From contig CASDQM010000047.1 of the NCBI GenBank assembly GCA_949282745.1, positions 186,001 to 250,000 of the forward strand: 64,000 nucleotides of DNA, written 5' to 3'. The translations under genes were made by a program, and so were the position numbers. The notes under the pieces are model-generated. The model did no database searches and was not told where the DNA came from. It worked only from the letters and a program-made list of their open reading frames with translations. Below, in pieces: positions 35,339-44,676 of this stretch (positions are counted from its first letter, which is position 1; every line of letters starts with the position of its first letter). The stretch comes from an uncultured Sutterella sp. (GTDB taxonomy: Bacteria > Pseudomonadota > Gammaproteobacteria > Burkholderiales > Burkholderiaceae_F).

Positions 35339-36421
35339 TCAGCGCACGATCTTGATCGAAGGCATCTTCGCCGTGTAGTCCTTCGCGAGACGCGCGACGG
35401 CGCCCGCCACCTGCAGGGCCATGCGGCGGTACATCATCGCTTCGGTACTGTCGGGTTCGCTCGCGACCGTGGGCTTGCCGCCGTCGGCAAGTTCGCGGAT
35501 GCGAAGCGAAAGCGGCAGTTCTCCGAGAAGCGGCACGCCGTACTGTTCGCACATGCGCTTGGCGCCGCCTTCGCCGAAGATGTGGTGCGCTTCACCGCAG
35601 TTCGGGCAGACGAAGACGGACATGTTCTCGACGATCCCGAGAATCGGCACGTTCACCTTCTGGAACATGCGAAGGCCCTTCTTCGCGTCGATGAGCGCGA
35701 TGTCCTGCGGCGTCGTCACGACCACCGCCCCGGTGATGGGCACCGACTGCGAGAGCGTGAGCTGAATGTCGCCCGTTCCCGGCGGCATGTCGATGATGAG
35801 GTAGTCAAGGTCGTGCCAGTTCGTCTGATTGAGAAGCTGCGTGAGCGCGCCCGCCGCGAGGGGGCCGCGCCAGATCATGGGTTCGTCTTCGCTCACCATG
35901 AAGCCGATCGAGTTGATCTCGAGTCCGTGGCTCACGAGCGGCTCCATCATCTTGCCGTCGGAACTGAGGGGCTGTCCGTGGGCGCCGAGCATCGTCGGCT
36001 GCGACGGACCGTAAATGTCGGCGTCGAGCACGCCCACGCGGGCGCCTTCGAGCGAAAGCGCGAGGGCAAGGTTCGCCGAAACGGTGGACTTGCCCACACC
36101 GCCCTTCCCGGAACTCACGGCGATGATGTTCTTCACGTTGGGGAGGGCCTTCGTCGTCCCCTGCACCTTGTGGCCGATGATCTCCTGACGCACGCTCACT
36201 TCGACGCTCGCGGCGCCCGCCTGCTTGAGGGCTTCGCCCACGGCTTCGCCGACCTTCTGCGCCCAGCTCTTCGCGGGGTAGCCGAGACGAATGGCGACGC
36301 GCACGTTGCCTTCTTCGTCGACCTCGATTTTCTCGAGCATCTTCCCCGTCACGTAATCGGTTTTCGTCACGGGTTCTTCCAACTGCGCCAATACGGCACG
36401 GGCTTCGTTTTCCGTAATCAT
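35339..36421 (-). CDS. apbC: Iron-sulfur cluster carrier protein ApbC (Mrp)
   Basis: ApbC is a P-loop ATPase that carries and delivers Fe-S clusters. The 360-residue protein starts with a MIP18/DUF59-like domain (about 1-85) and then has the deviant Walker A GKGGVGKST at residues 105-113, DADIYGPSQPTMLG and DMPPGTGDIQLTLSQS. The cluster-binding CxxC is VCPNCGEAHHIFG. The ATG at 36421 has AGG upstream; the longer frame reaching 36529 includes a poly-arginine stretch and is unlikely. It is divergent from metG, an arrangement common in proteobacteria. Confidence 0.95.
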   Translation of the reverse strand: MITENEARAVLAQLEEPVTKTDYVTGKMLEKIEVDEEGNVRVAIRLGYPAKSWAQKVGEAVGEALKQAGAASVEVSVRQEIIGHKVQGTTKALPNVKNIIAVSSGKGGVGKSTVSANLALALSLEGARVGVLDADIYGPSQPTMLGAHGQPLSSDGKMMEPLVSHGLEINSIGFMVSEDEPMIWRGPLAAGALTQLLNQTNWHDLDYLIIDMPPGTGDIQLTLSQSVPITGAVVVTTPQDIALIDAKKGLRMFQKVNVPILGIVENMSVFVCPNCGEAHHIFGEGGAKRMCEQYGVPLLGELPLSLRIRELADGGKPTVASEPDSTEAMMYRRMALQVAGAVARLAKDYTAKMPSIKIVR

Positions 36422-36521
36422 GTTGTTTTGCCTGAATGGATTCAAGGAACGACGGCGGCGCCGCCGCAACGTAATCCGTCCATTGTAGCCAAGTGTGCGG
36501 GCGCACATGCTCCCTTCGGCT

Positions 36522-36530
36522 TGATACAAT
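36522..36530 (+). promoter_or_regulatory. Candidate extended -10 promoter of metG
   Basis: TG-A-TACAAT forms an extended -10 element 65 bases before the metG start. A minus-strand TACAAT at 36487-36482 faces apbC, so the two genes appear to have back-to-back promoters. Confidence 0.5.
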
Positions 36531-36594
36531 GAGCGGATTCCGCCTGTCGGAACCTCAGGACAGGCTTTCCTCGACCGTCACACACTTTTTTCGT

Positions 36595-38652
36595 ATGTCA
36601 CAGCGCAATCTTTTCGTCACCACCGCTTTGCCCTACGCCAACGGCGCGTTCCACATCGGGCACATCATGGAATACATCCAGGCCGACATTTGGGTTCGCC
36701 ACGAACGAATGTCCGGCAACCGGGTGCATTTCGTCGGTGCGGACGACGTGCACGGCGCCCCGATCATGATCGCCGCGCAGAAGCGCGGCATCACGCCGCA
36801 GGCCTTCGTCGCCGAAATCGCCGCGGGCCGCAAGCAGTACCTCGACGGTTTCCACATCAGCTTCGACCACTGGCACAGCACCGACGCTCCGGAAAACCAC
36901 GAGCTCAGCCAGGAGGTCTACCGCCGCCTCAAGGCCGCGGGCCTCATCTACACGAAGGAAATCGAACAGTTCTACGACACGTCGAAGAACATGTTCCTCG
37001 CCGACCGCTTCATCAAGGGCACCTGCCCGCGCTGCGGCGCGCCCGACCAGTACGGCGACAACTGTGAAAAGTGCTCGGCCGTCTACTCCCCGACCGAAGT
37101 CGTGAATCCCTACTCGACGCTCTCGGGCACGACGCCGGTTCTCAAGAAGTCGACCCACTACTTCTTCCGCCTCTCCGATCCGAAGTGCGTGGAATTCCTG
37201 CGCGCCTGGACGCAGGGCAACGGCCGCGACGGCCAGCCCCGGGTGCAGGCCGAAGTCCTCGCCAAGGACAGCGAATGGCTCGGTCCCGACGGCAACCTCG
37301 CCGACTGGGACATCTCGCGCGACGAACCCTACTTCGGGATCGCGATCCCCGACGCCCCGGGCAAGTACTTCTACGTGTGGCTCGACGCGCCGGTCGGCTA
37401 TTACGCCTCCTTCAAGGCCTACTGCGACAAGAACGGCCTCAACTTCGAAGAGGAGCTGCAGAAGGAAAACACCGAGCAGATCCACTTCATCGGCAAGGAC
37501 ATCATCTACTTCCACACGCTCTTCTGGCCCGCGATGCTGCACTTCTCCGGCAAGCCCTTCCGCGTGCCCGACCACGTCAACGTCCACGGCTTCATGACCG
37601 TGAACGGCCAGAAGATGTCCAAGAGCCGCGGCACGGGCATTTCGCCCCTGCAGTACCTCGAACTCGGCATGAACGCCGAGTGGCTGCGCTACTACCTAGC
37701 CGCCAAGATGAACAGCCGCGTCGAAGACGTCGACTTCACGAAGTCGGACTTCGCGCAGCGCGTGAATTCGGACTTGATCGGCAAGTACGTCAACATCGCG
37801 AGCCGCTCCGCGGGCTTCATCGTCAAGAAGTTCGGCGGCAAGATCGCCGACGACGCCATGAACGATCCGATCCTCACGGCGATCCGCGCCCGCGCCACCG
37901 AAGTGCGCGCCTGCTATGAACTTCGCGAATACGCCCGCGCCATGCGCATCGTCATGGAACTCGCCGACACGATCAACGAGTTCGTCGACCGCGAAAAGCC
38001 CTGGGAACTCTCGAAGGATCCGGCCCGCGCGGCCGACCTGCAGCGCGTGAGCTCGATCGCGCTCGAAGGCTTCCGCATGCTTACGCTGATGTTGAAGCCC
38101 GTGCTGCCCGCCACGGCCGAACGCGTCGAAGCCTTCCTCTCGATCGCTCCGATGAACTGGGACGACATGGACAAGCCCCTTTCGTCGGCCAACCTCGTTC
38201 AGCCCTTCAAGCACCTCATGCAGCGCGTCGACATGGAAAAGCAGCTCGACGTTCTCGTCCCCGAAAAGGCCCCGGAACCCGAACCCGTTTTGCCCGGCGG
38301 CGAAGCGATCGCCCCCGAATGCACGATCGACGACTTCACGAAGTGCGACCTGCGCGTCGCGAAGATCGTTCGCTGCCAGGCCGTCGAAGGCTCGACGAAG
38401 CTTCTGCAGCTCACGCTCGACGTGGGTGAAGGACGCGAACGCAACGTCTTCTCCGGCATTCAGAGCGCCTACAAGCCCGAAGACATCGAAGGCCGCCTCG
38501 TCATCATGATTGCGAACCTCGCGCCCCGCAAGATGCGCTTCGGCGTCTCCGAAGGGATGGTTCTCTGTGCCTCCGACGCCAAGGACAAGGGCCTCGGCCT
38601 CTTCCTTTTGAGCCCCGACTGCGGCGCCGTGCCGGGCATGCGCATCCGCTGA
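36595..38652 (+). CDS. metG: Methionyl-tRNA synthetase
   Basis: MetG charges tRNA-Met for initiation and elongation. The 685-residue protein has the class I motif GAFHIGH near residue 20, a zinc knuckle [17 protein letters not shown] near residue 145 and [10 protein letters not shown] near residue 340. The C-terminal 110 residues form an OB-fold tRNA-binding domain ([20 protein letters not shown]) that dimerises the enzyme. The ATG at 36595 is selected as the family start. A terminator follows immediately. Confidence 0.97.
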   Translation: MSQRNLFVTTALPYANGAFHIGHIMEYIQADIWVRHERMSGNRVHFVGADDVHGAPIMIAAQKRGITPQAFVAEIAAGRKQYLDGFHISFDHWHSTDAPENHELSQEVYRRLKAAGLIYTKEIEQFYDTSKNMFLADRFIKGTCPRCGAPDQYGDNCEKCSAVYSPTEVVNPYSTLSGTTPVLKKSTHYFFRLSDPKCVEFLRAWTQGNGRDGQPRVQAEVLAKDSEWLGPDGNLADWDISRDEPYFGIAIPDAPGKYFYVWLDAPVGYYASFKAYCDKNGLNFEEELQKENTEQIHFIGKDIIYFHTLFWPAMLHFSGKPFRVPDHVNVHGFMTVNGQKMSKSRGTGISPLQYLELGMNAEWLRYYLAAKMNSRVEDVDFTKSDFAQRVNSDLIGKYVNIASRSAGFIVKKFGGKIADDAMNDPILTAIRARATEVRACYELREYARAMRIVMELADTINEFVDREKPWELSKDPARAADLQRVSSIALEGFRMLTLMLKPVLPATAERVEAFLSIAPMNWDDMDKPLSSANLVQPFKHLMQRVDMEKQLDVLVPEKAPEPEPVLPGGEAIAPECTIDDFTKCDLRVAKIVRCQAVEGSTKLLQLTLDVGEGRERNVFSGIQSAYKPEDIEGRLVIMIANLAPRKMRFGVSEGMVLCASDAKDKGLGLFLLSPDCGAVPGMRIR

Positions 38653-38695
38653 TCCCGAAAAACCCGTATTTCTCGGGAATCTTTGCCCTACGGCA

Positions 38696-38727
38696 AAAAG
38701 CACCGTTTTTACAAACGGTGCTTTTTT
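38696..38727 (+). terminator. Terminator after metG
   Basis: AAAAGCACCGTTT-TTAC-AAACGGTGCTTTT is a perfect 13-base stem followed by T residues. Confidence 0.95.
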
Positions 38728-38773
38728 CTTACAATAATCGGCTGACTTTTTTCCTGCCCATTCCCACCCCAAA

Positions 38774-40519
38774 ATGAGCACCCTCAAAGAACACCTGCGG
38801 GAGTTTCTCCACCACGTGCCCCTGGCGCGTTTCTCTCCCGTATTCCTGCAGTCGCTTCGCGGCTACAACTCCCACATGCTGAGCCGCGACGTCTCGGCCG
38901 GCCTGACGGTCGGCATGGTGGCGCTGCCGCTTGCCATGGCCTTCGGCATCGCCTCGGGCGTTCCGCCCGAATCGGGCATCTACACGGCCATCATCGCGGG
39001 CTTTCTGATTTCGCTTCTCGGCGGCTGCCGCGTGCAGATCGGCGGTCCCGCGGGCGCCTTCGTCGTCATCATCTACGGCCTCATCGCGCAGTACGGTCTG
39101 AGCAACCTGATGATCGCCACCATGGGCGCGGGCGTGATCCTCTTTCTCATGGGGCTCTTCAAACTCGGGGGCTTCATCAAGTTCATTCCGGTCTCGATCG
39201 TGATCGGCTTCACCAACGGCATCGCCGTCATGATCGGCCTGCAGCAGGTGAAGGACTTCCTCGGCCTCAAGGTCGAGAAGATGCCCGCCGACTTCTTCGG
39301 CCAGGTGGGCGCGATCGCGACCCACATCGACACGGTGAACTTCTGGGCGCTCGGCATCGCGCTCGTGAGCTTCCTCCTCGTGAAGTTCTGGCCCAAGGGC
39401 TATGCGATGAGCGGTCCTCCCTGGAAGCGCTGGATCGCGCACCTCCCCGGCACCGTCGTCGTGCTCGTCCTTTCGACGGCCCTCGTCTCGATCTTCCATC
39501 TGCCCGTCGAGACGATCGGCTCGAAGTTCGGCGGCATTCCGCAGTCCCTGCCCTCCTTCACGATTCCCGACTTCGAATGGGAAACGGCGAAGATGCTCCT
39601 CGGTCCGATGCTTACGATCGCCGTGCTCGGCTCGATCGAAAGTCTTCTGTGCGCCCGCGTCTCCGACACGATGACGGACGACCGCCACGACCCCAATCAG
39701 GAACTGATGGGCCAGGGCGTCGCCAACTTCATCGTGCCCTTCTTCGGCGGCATTCCCGCGACGGGCACGATCGCGCGTACGGTGACGAACATCAAGTCGG
39801 GGGCGGCCTCGCCGGTGGCTGGCATGGTGCACGCGGTGACGCTTCTCGTCGTCATTCTCGCCGCGGCGCCGCTCGCTTCGAACATTCCGCTCTCGGCCCT
39901 CGCCGCGATTCTCGTCTTCGTCGCCTGGAACATGGGCAACTGGCGCGAATTCCTGCGTCTGCGCCAGATGACGCTCTCCTACAAGGCGACCCTCATCGTC
40001 ACCTTCCTTCTGACGGTGATCTTCGACCTCACGGTCGCGGTGGAATTCGGCCTCGTCGTCGCCTGCGTCTTCTTCCTCGTGCGCATGAACAACCTCACGG
40101 TGGTCGAACGCGCGACGCTTCCCTTCAACATGCCGGAAAACGTCGAAGCCTGGCACATCAAGGGCGCGCTCTTCTTCGGCTCGATCTCGAAGCTTGAATT
40201 CGTGACCGACCCCACCCGCATCACGATGGCGGGGTCCGCCCGCATCGTCGTGCTCGACTTTGAAGAGCTCCTTCACATCGACAATTCGGCCATGGATCAG
40301 ATCGAGGTCTTCGTGCGCGCTCTGCACCGTCACAACCACGAACTCATCATCGCCGGGGCGACGGGTCACCCGCTCGCGCAGTTGCGCCGCACGGGCATCG
40401 CTCAGGCACTCGGCCCCAACCTCGTGCCGAACATGGAGTTCGCCATGGCCCGCGCCCGCACGGTGCTCACCGAACTCGACGAAAAGGAAAAGTCGCGTCC
40501 CGTCATCCGTACGCTCTGA
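38774..40519 (+). CDS. SulP (SLC26) family anion transporter with STAS domain
   Basis: SulP carriers move sulfate, bicarbonate or C4-dicarboxylates. The 581-residue protein has about 12 membrane segments from residue 40 to 440, with DVSAGLTVGMVALPLAMAFG, the GGPAGAFVVII block and FFGGIPATGTIARTVTNIKS. A cytoplasmic STAS domain occupies about 455-560 (VVLDFEELLHIDNSAMDQIE). The transported anion cannot be told; DauA-type succinate transport is one option given the dicarboxylate theme of the window. The gene is preceded by the metG terminator and converges on scpA. Confidence 0.9.
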   Translation: MSTLKEHLREFLHHVPLARFSPVFLQSLRGYNSHMLSRDVSAGLTVGMVALPLAMAFGIASGVPPESGIYTAIIAGFLISLLGGCRVQIGGPAGAFVVIIYGLIAQYGLSNLMIATMGAGVILFLMGLFKLGGFIKFIPVSIVIGFTNGIAVMIGLQQVKDFLGLKVEKMPADFFGQVGAIATHIDTVNFWALGIALVSFLLVKFWPKGYAMSGPPWKRWIAHLPGTVVVLVLSTALVSIFHLPVETIGSKFGGIPQSLPSFTIPDFEWETAKMLLGPMLTIAVLGSIESLLCARVSDTMTDDRHDPNQELMGQGVANFIVPFFGGIPATGTIARTVTNIKSGAASPVAGMVHAVTLLVVILAAAPLASNIPLSALAAILVFVAWNMGNWREFLRLRQMTLSYKATLIVTFLLTVIFDLTVAVEFGLVVACVFFLVRMNNLTVVERATLPFNMPENVEAWHIKGALFFGSISKLEFVTDPTRITMAGSARIVVLDFEELLHIDNSAMDQIEVFVRALHRHNHELIIAGATGHPLAQLRRTGIAQALGPNLVPNMEFAMARARTVLTELDEKEKSRPVIRTL

Positions 40520-40537
40520 CGCAGGGCTTTTATCCCC

Positions 40538-41383
40538 TTACCGCGGACCGTCTTCCTCAAAGAGGAGGCGGTCCGTTTCTTCTTCGGCCGCCCGAATGAC
40601 GATGTCGCCGCGGGGCGTCTCCTGCGTAAGATCCACGAGCCCCTCCCGGGCGAGTTCAAGGAGGGCGAGAAACCAGACGGCGACGTGCTCTCTCCCTTCA
40701 GCACCCTCCACGAGCTCGGAAAAGCGAAGCGACGCCCGAGAGCGAAGACGCCGAAGCACCGCCCCCATGTGCGCGCGCACCGAGAGTTCCTGACGCGTGA
40801 TGCGGTGGTGCGCCGCGAGGCTCCGTCGGCCGACGATGTCGATCCAGGCGCGGCGCAGATCCTCGGGTTCGGCCTTGGCGGGCGGCTCGGGTTCTACGGG
40901 CAACGGCACGGCGGCGACAAAGTAGTCGCGTCCGCACTCGGGGAGTTCGGCGAGCGCCGCCGCCTCGCGGCGGACGGCTTCGTAGACGAGAAGCCGCTCC
41001 ATCAGGGTCGCTCTGGGGTCTTCTTCCTCCCCGGTTTCGGGATTCACGCGCGCAGGCAGGAGCAGTCGGCTTTTGATCTGCATGAGGGTCGCCGACATCA
41101 CGAGGTAGGCGGCCGCCAGGTCGAGATGACGCTCGCGCACGAGGTCGACGTAGCGCACGTACTGTTCGGTGAGCTCCGCCATGGGAATGTCGAAGATGTC
41201 GAACTGCTGCCGGCGGATGAGATAGAGAAGCAGATCAAGAGGTCCCTCAAAACTCTCGAGAAAGACCTGCAGCGCCTCGGGCGGAATGAAGAGGTCTTCG
41301 GGGCACTTTCCGAGAGGCTCGCCGTAAAGACGCGCGAAGACGTCCTCCCGCACGTCGTCGGACGCGGAGAAGTTCGTCGTCAT
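40538..41383 (-). CDS. scpA: Segregation and condensation protein A (ScpA)
   Basis: ScpA is the kleisin that links the SMC heads with ScpB in chromosome condensation. The 281-residue protein contains FEGPLDLLLYLIRRQQFDIF and then IPMAELTEQYVRYV near the N-terminus, MSATLMQIKSRLLLP, and a C-terminal winged-helix part ending in GDIVIRAAEE. The ATG at 41383 is preferred because the longer frame to 41464 would cross a set of hairpins; the ribosome binding site is weak in both cases. scpB is not adjacent. The gene lies downstream of the malic enzyme gene and converges on the SulP gene. Confidence 0.9.
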   Translation of the reverse strand: MTTNFSASDDVREDVFARLYGEPLGKCPEDLFIPPEALQVFLESFEGPLDLLLYLIRRQQFDIFDIPMAELTEQYVRYVDLVRERHLDLAAAYLVMSATLMQIKSRLLLPARVNPETGEEEDPRATLMERLLVYEAVRREAAALAELPECGRDYFVAAVPLPVEPEPPAKAEPEDLRRAWIDIVGRRSLAAHHRITRQELSVRAHMGAVLRRLRSRASLRFSELVEGAEGREHVAVWFLALLELAREGLVDLTQETPRGDIVIRAAEEETDRLLFEEDGPR

Positions 41384-41426
41384 CAGCGATAGCGTCTTCT
41401 TCGTCACGGTCGGCGTCTCAAAGGGG

Positions 41427-41477
41427 AAGGCCCCGAAAGGAACGGGACCTTCCCGTCCTGTCAACGAAAAGGTCCCG
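41427..41477 (-). repeat. Competing inverted repeats upstream of scpA
   Basis: Three related 9-base segments lie in a row: AAGGCCCCG (41427-41435), CGGGACCTT (41443-41451) and AAGGTCCCG (41469-41477). The middle one can pair perfectly with the third or, with one wobble, with the first, so two mutually exclusive hairpins are possible. A further GGCGCC-type hairpin (41486-41504) follows toward maeA. They may end maeA transcription or shape the scpA leader. Confidence 0.6.
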
Positions 41478-41521
41478 CCGGGAAGGGCGCCTCACGGCGC
41501 CCCGATTTTCCATTGTCGGAA

Positions 41522-43138
41522 TCAACGCGGCGCGTACATGAAGGCTTCCACGGCGGCCTCGAGGTCGGCGGGACGGTCGTTTCCGGCCAGACCGTGGTCG
41601 TAGGCGTAGGCCGCAACCGCCGCGCCGATGCGGCAGGAGACGGAACGCACTTCGGAGAGGGCCGGATAGAGCGAACCCTGTTCGAGGTCTTCGGGTTTCA
41701 CGAGGCGGGCGAGTTCGCGGGCGGCGACGAGGAACATGCCCGTGGGCATGGTCGAAGCCTTCGAGAACACGGCGCCGAGACCGAGGCCGGGGAAGACGTA
41801 GCTGTTGTTCCCCTGACGCGGCACGAAGGTCTTGTCGCCGAGCGTCACGGGCGCAAAGGGCGAGCCCGAGGCGAAGAGCGCGCGGCCGTCCGTCGCTTCG
41901 TAGGCGGTGCGGGCGTCGCATTCGGCGCGCGAGGTCGGGTTCGAGAGCGCGAAGATGATCGGACGTTCGTTGAGCGCGGCCATTTCCTTGAGGACGGCTT
42001 CGTCAAAGGCCTTGGGCTGCGCGGCGACGCCAACGATGGCGGTCGGCTTGAAGGCGCGGACCGCTTCGAGGAAGGTCTTGCAGTCGGGCAGATCGTGCGC
42101 GAACGGGATCTTGTTGTGGGCGAGGCCCGTGCGGTGCGAGGTCACGAGACCCTTCGAGTCGAAGAGCGCGCAGTGACGAAGCGCTTCCTGACGGTCCATC
42201 CCTTCGTCTTCCATCGCGTCGACGATGAGGGTCGCGATCCCCGTGGCGGCTTCGCCGGCACCGAGGAAGAGGACGCGTTCGTCGGCGAGCGTGCCGCCCT
42301 TGACGCGCAGGGCCGAATAGAAGCCCGTGAGCGCCACCGCGGCCGTGCCCTGAATGTCGTCGTTGAAGCAGAGGACGCGGTCCTTGTAGCGGTTGAGAAG
42401 ATCAAAGGCGTGGTTGTTGCCGAAGTCTTCGAACTGGATGAGGCAGTGCGGCCAGCGGGCCTTCACGGCCGTGACGAATTCTTCAAGGAGTTCGTCGTAG
42501 GCTTCGCCCGAAACGCGTTCGTGGCGCAGACCCATGTAGTGCGGATCCTGGAGATAGCGTTCCGTGTTCGTGCCGACGTCGATCGTCACGGGGAGCGTGC
42601 GTTCCGGATGGATCCCGGCACAGGCCGTGTAGAGCGAGAGCTTCCCGCAGGGAATGCCCATGCCGTTGATGCCGAGGTCGCCCAGGCCCAGGATGCGCTG
42701 ACCGTCGGTGACGACGATCACGTCCACTTCTTCCTGCGGGCAGTTGGCGATGAGTTCGGCCACGCGGCCCTTGTCCTCGATCGACACGAAGAGACCGCGC
42801 GGGAAGCGGTAGATGTTGCTGAAGTTCTGGCAGACTTCGCCCACCGTCGGCGTGTAGACGATCGGCATGTAGTCGTCGATGTGCTCGATGAGAAGCTTGA
42901 AGTAGAGCTCTTCGTTCGTCGCGTGGATGCTGTCGAGCATCAGGAACTTGTCGAGGGGCTTTTCAAAGCGTTCGACGAGAAGGCGCGCGCGGCGGGCCTC
43001 TTCGTCCAAAGTCTGCACGGCCGGCGGCAGAAGGCCGCGAAGACCGTAGGTGTCACGTTCCGCTTCGGTGAAGGAAGGACCGCGGTTTTTGCAGGGATTG
43101 CGCAAAACGTCCGCGCCTTGAGAATGCTGTGTCGTCAT
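41522..43138 (-). CDS. maeA: NAD-dependent malic enzyme
   Basis: The enzyme converts malate to pyruvate and CO2 with reduction of NAD. The 538-residue protein matches the large SfcA/MaeA type. It has RDTYGLRGLLPPAVQTL near the start, YTPTVGEVCQNFS near residue 115, FEDFGNNHAFDLL, CFNDDIQGTAAV with the metal ligands, and LGAGEAATGIA for the nucleotide site. The ATG at 43138 has GGAG seven bases upstream; the frame extends further without support. It probably feeds pyruvate from dicarboxylates imported by carriers such as DcuC. TACAAT preceded by TGA at 43250-43245 is a possible extended -10. Confidence 0.95.
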   Translation of the reverse strand: MTTQHSQGADVLRNPCKNRGPSFTEAERDTYGLRGLLPPAVQTLDEEARRARLLVERFEKPLDKFLMLDSIHATNEELYFKLLIEHIDDYMPIVYTPTVGEVCQNFSNIYRFPRGLFVSIEDKGRVAELIANCPQEEVDVIVVTDGQRILGLGDLGINGMGIPCGKLSLYTACAGIHPERTLPVTIDVGTNTERYLQDPHYMGLRHERVSGEAYDELLEEFVTAVKARWPHCLIQFEDFGNNHAFDLLNRYKDRVLCFNDDIQGTAAVALTGFYSALRVKGGTLADERVLFLGAGEAATGIATLIVDAMEDEGMDRQEALRHCALFDSKGLVTSHRTGLAHNKIPFAHDLPDCKTFLEAVRAFKPTAIVGVAAQPKAFDEAVLKEMAALNERPIIFALSNPTSRAECDARTAYEATDGRALFASGSPFAPVTLGDKTFVPRQGNNSYVFPGLGLGAVFSKASTMPTGMFLVAARELARLVKPEDLEQGSLYPALSEVRSVSCRIGAAVAAYAYDHGLAGNDRPADLEAAVEAFMYAPR

Positions 43139-43302
43139 GAAAAGCTCCGGCTGACCGCCCTTCGGAATTCCGCCCGGGACGCCGCCCGACCGGATTCCTT
43201 CGTAAAAAGAAATACAGAAAACGCCCCTTTTGAGCGTCCCGTGCATTGTATCACCGCCTCCGTGCGCGTCGTCTCTGTGAAACGCCCGAGTCGGTCCGCC
43301 CC

Positions 43303-43335
43303 AAAGCAAATCGGTCGTCCGTTCGGACGACCGAT
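43303..43335 (-). terminator. Terminator after cpoB
   Basis: On the minus strand ATCGGTCGTCC-GAAC-GGACGACCGAT is a perfect 11-base stem followed by TTGCTTT. It ends the tolB-pal-cpoB unit before the maeA promoter. Confidence 0.85.
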
Positions 43336-43357
43336 CTGCAAAGGAAAACCCTTGGTT

Positions 43358-44095
43358 TTACTTTCCCTTCGAGGGCTTGATGCTCGCGAGACGCTTCTTC
43401 GCTTCCGCGGCGGCTTCCGAATCCGGATGGTTTCGGATCACCTTCGAGAAGGTCGCGCTCGCCGCCTTGACGTTGCCGAGCGCCGCCTGCGCCGAGCCCA
43501 CGCTCAGCATGGCGTCGGGCACGCGGGAGCTCTTCGGGCACTCGCGGATGAGGCGGTTCTGCACCGTCATCGTCGTCTTGTACTGCTCGAGCGCGAAGGC
43601 GGTGGAGCCCCACCAGAAGAGCGCCTCGGCCTTGTAGACGGAGCGCGGATAGCGCGTGACGAAGTCCTTGAGCGCCGCAAGCGCGGGCTTGAGGTCCTCT
43701 TCCTGGAGCTTCGCGAAGGCGGCGTCGAAGGCGGCCTTTTCCTGCGCGTCCACGAGGTGCGTCGCCCCGTCGATTTCGACCGACACGGGCTCGAGCGCCA
43801 TCAGACGGTCGTCGAGCTTCGTGTAGAGTTCGCGCGACGAACGCTGCTCGACGTGAATCGAATTGGAGATCTCTTCGATTCGGCCCGTGAGCATGCGGTT
43901 CTGCTCGGTGAGGCGGTTGATCTGCGTCATCAGCTGCATCTGCGCGCTCTTTTGCATGTCGAGCTGCTCCTGCAGCGTCCGGACTTCCTTGCGGAGGTCC
44001 AGAATCGCCTGCCGCGCCTCATCGTCGGCAAAGGCCATCGCGGAGGTGCTCGCGGCGAGCGCCGCGGTCAAGACCAAAACCTTCAGTGCCCTCAT
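43358..44095 (-). CDS. cpoB: Cell division coordinator CpoB (YbgF)
   Basis: CpoB is a periplasmic protein that couples outer membrane constriction by Tol-Pal to peptidoglycan synthesis. The 245-residue protein has a signal peptide ending near AMAFA, a coiled coil at about 28-95 (ILDLRKEVRTLQEQLDMQKS) and C-terminal TPR repeats from about 120 (YPRSVYKAEALFWWGSTAFA). It is the last gene of tolB-pal-cpoB and is followed by a terminator. Confidence 0.93.
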   Translation of the reverse strand: MRALKVLVLTAALAASTSAMAFADDEARQAILDLRKEVRTLQEQLDMQKSAQMQLMTQINRLTEQNRMLTGRIEEISNSIHVEQRSSRELYTKLDDRLMALEPVSVEIDGATHLVDAQEKAAFDAAFAKLQEEDLKPALAALKDFVTRYPRSVYKAEALFWWGSTAFALEQYKTTMTVQNRLIRECPKSSRVPDAMLSVGSAQAALGNVKAASATFSKVIRNHPDSEAAAEAKKRLASIKPSKGK

Positions 44096-44110
44096 GGGAA
44101 CCTCTTCTCG

Positions 44111-44647
44111 TTAGGGTTGCGCGGCGGCGGGAGCCGGCGCAACGTTTTCCGTGTACTGCGGCGGATACACGATGTCGGCGCGGCGGTTCTGCGCCCAGGC
44201 TTCTTCCGTGGAGCCCGTCGCGACGGGCTTTTCCTTGCCGAAGGAAATCGCTTCGATGCGGTCGCCCGGCACGCCGAGAAGGAGCATGCGCTGCTTGACG
44301 GCTTCGGAGCGCTTCTGACCGAGCGCGAGGTTGTATTCGCGGCCGCCGCGTTCGTCGGTGTTGCCCTGAATGACGATCTTCACGTCGGGATGCGCGCGAA
44401 GCCATTCGGCGTGGGCTTCCACATAGGGGAGGTACTGCTGCGAGACGTCGTAGGAGTCAAACGCAAAGTAGACGGAGCGCTGCGAGAGCGGATTGGCGGG
44501 ATCCGTGAAGGGATTCACGGCCGTCTGCGCCGTTTCTTCGCCGGCGAGCGTGCCTTCCTTGGCGGTTTCGTCGAGGCTCACCGAGGAGCAGCCGGTCAAG
44601 AGGAGCGCCGCGGCGGCGGCCGCGGCCGAAAGTTTCCAGAAATGCAT
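44111..44647 (-). CDS. pal: Peptidoglycan-associated lipoprotein Pal
   Basis: Pal is an outer membrane lipoprotein that binds peptidoglycan and the Tol system. The 178-residue precursor has a lipobox LLTGC with C20 as the lipidation site. The OmpA-like domain (about 65-170) contains GNTDERGGREYNLALGQKRS and SFGKEKPVATGSTEEAWAQN. It lies between tolB (29 bases upstream) and cpoB (15 bases downstream). Lnt, which completes lipoprotein acylation, is encoded at 60330-61865. Confidence 0.96.
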   Translation of the reverse strand: MHFWKLSAAAAAAALLLTGCSSVSLDETAKEGTLAGEETAQTAVNPFTDPANPLSQRSVYFAFDSYDVSQQYLPYVEAHAEWLRAHPDVKIVIQGNTDERGGREYNLALGQKRSEAVKQRMLLLGVPGDRIEAISFGKEKPVATGSTEEAWAQNRRADIVYPPQYTENVAPAPAAAQP

Positions 44648-44676
44648 GTTTCTTCTCCTTTCGTGGTTCGGAGTTT

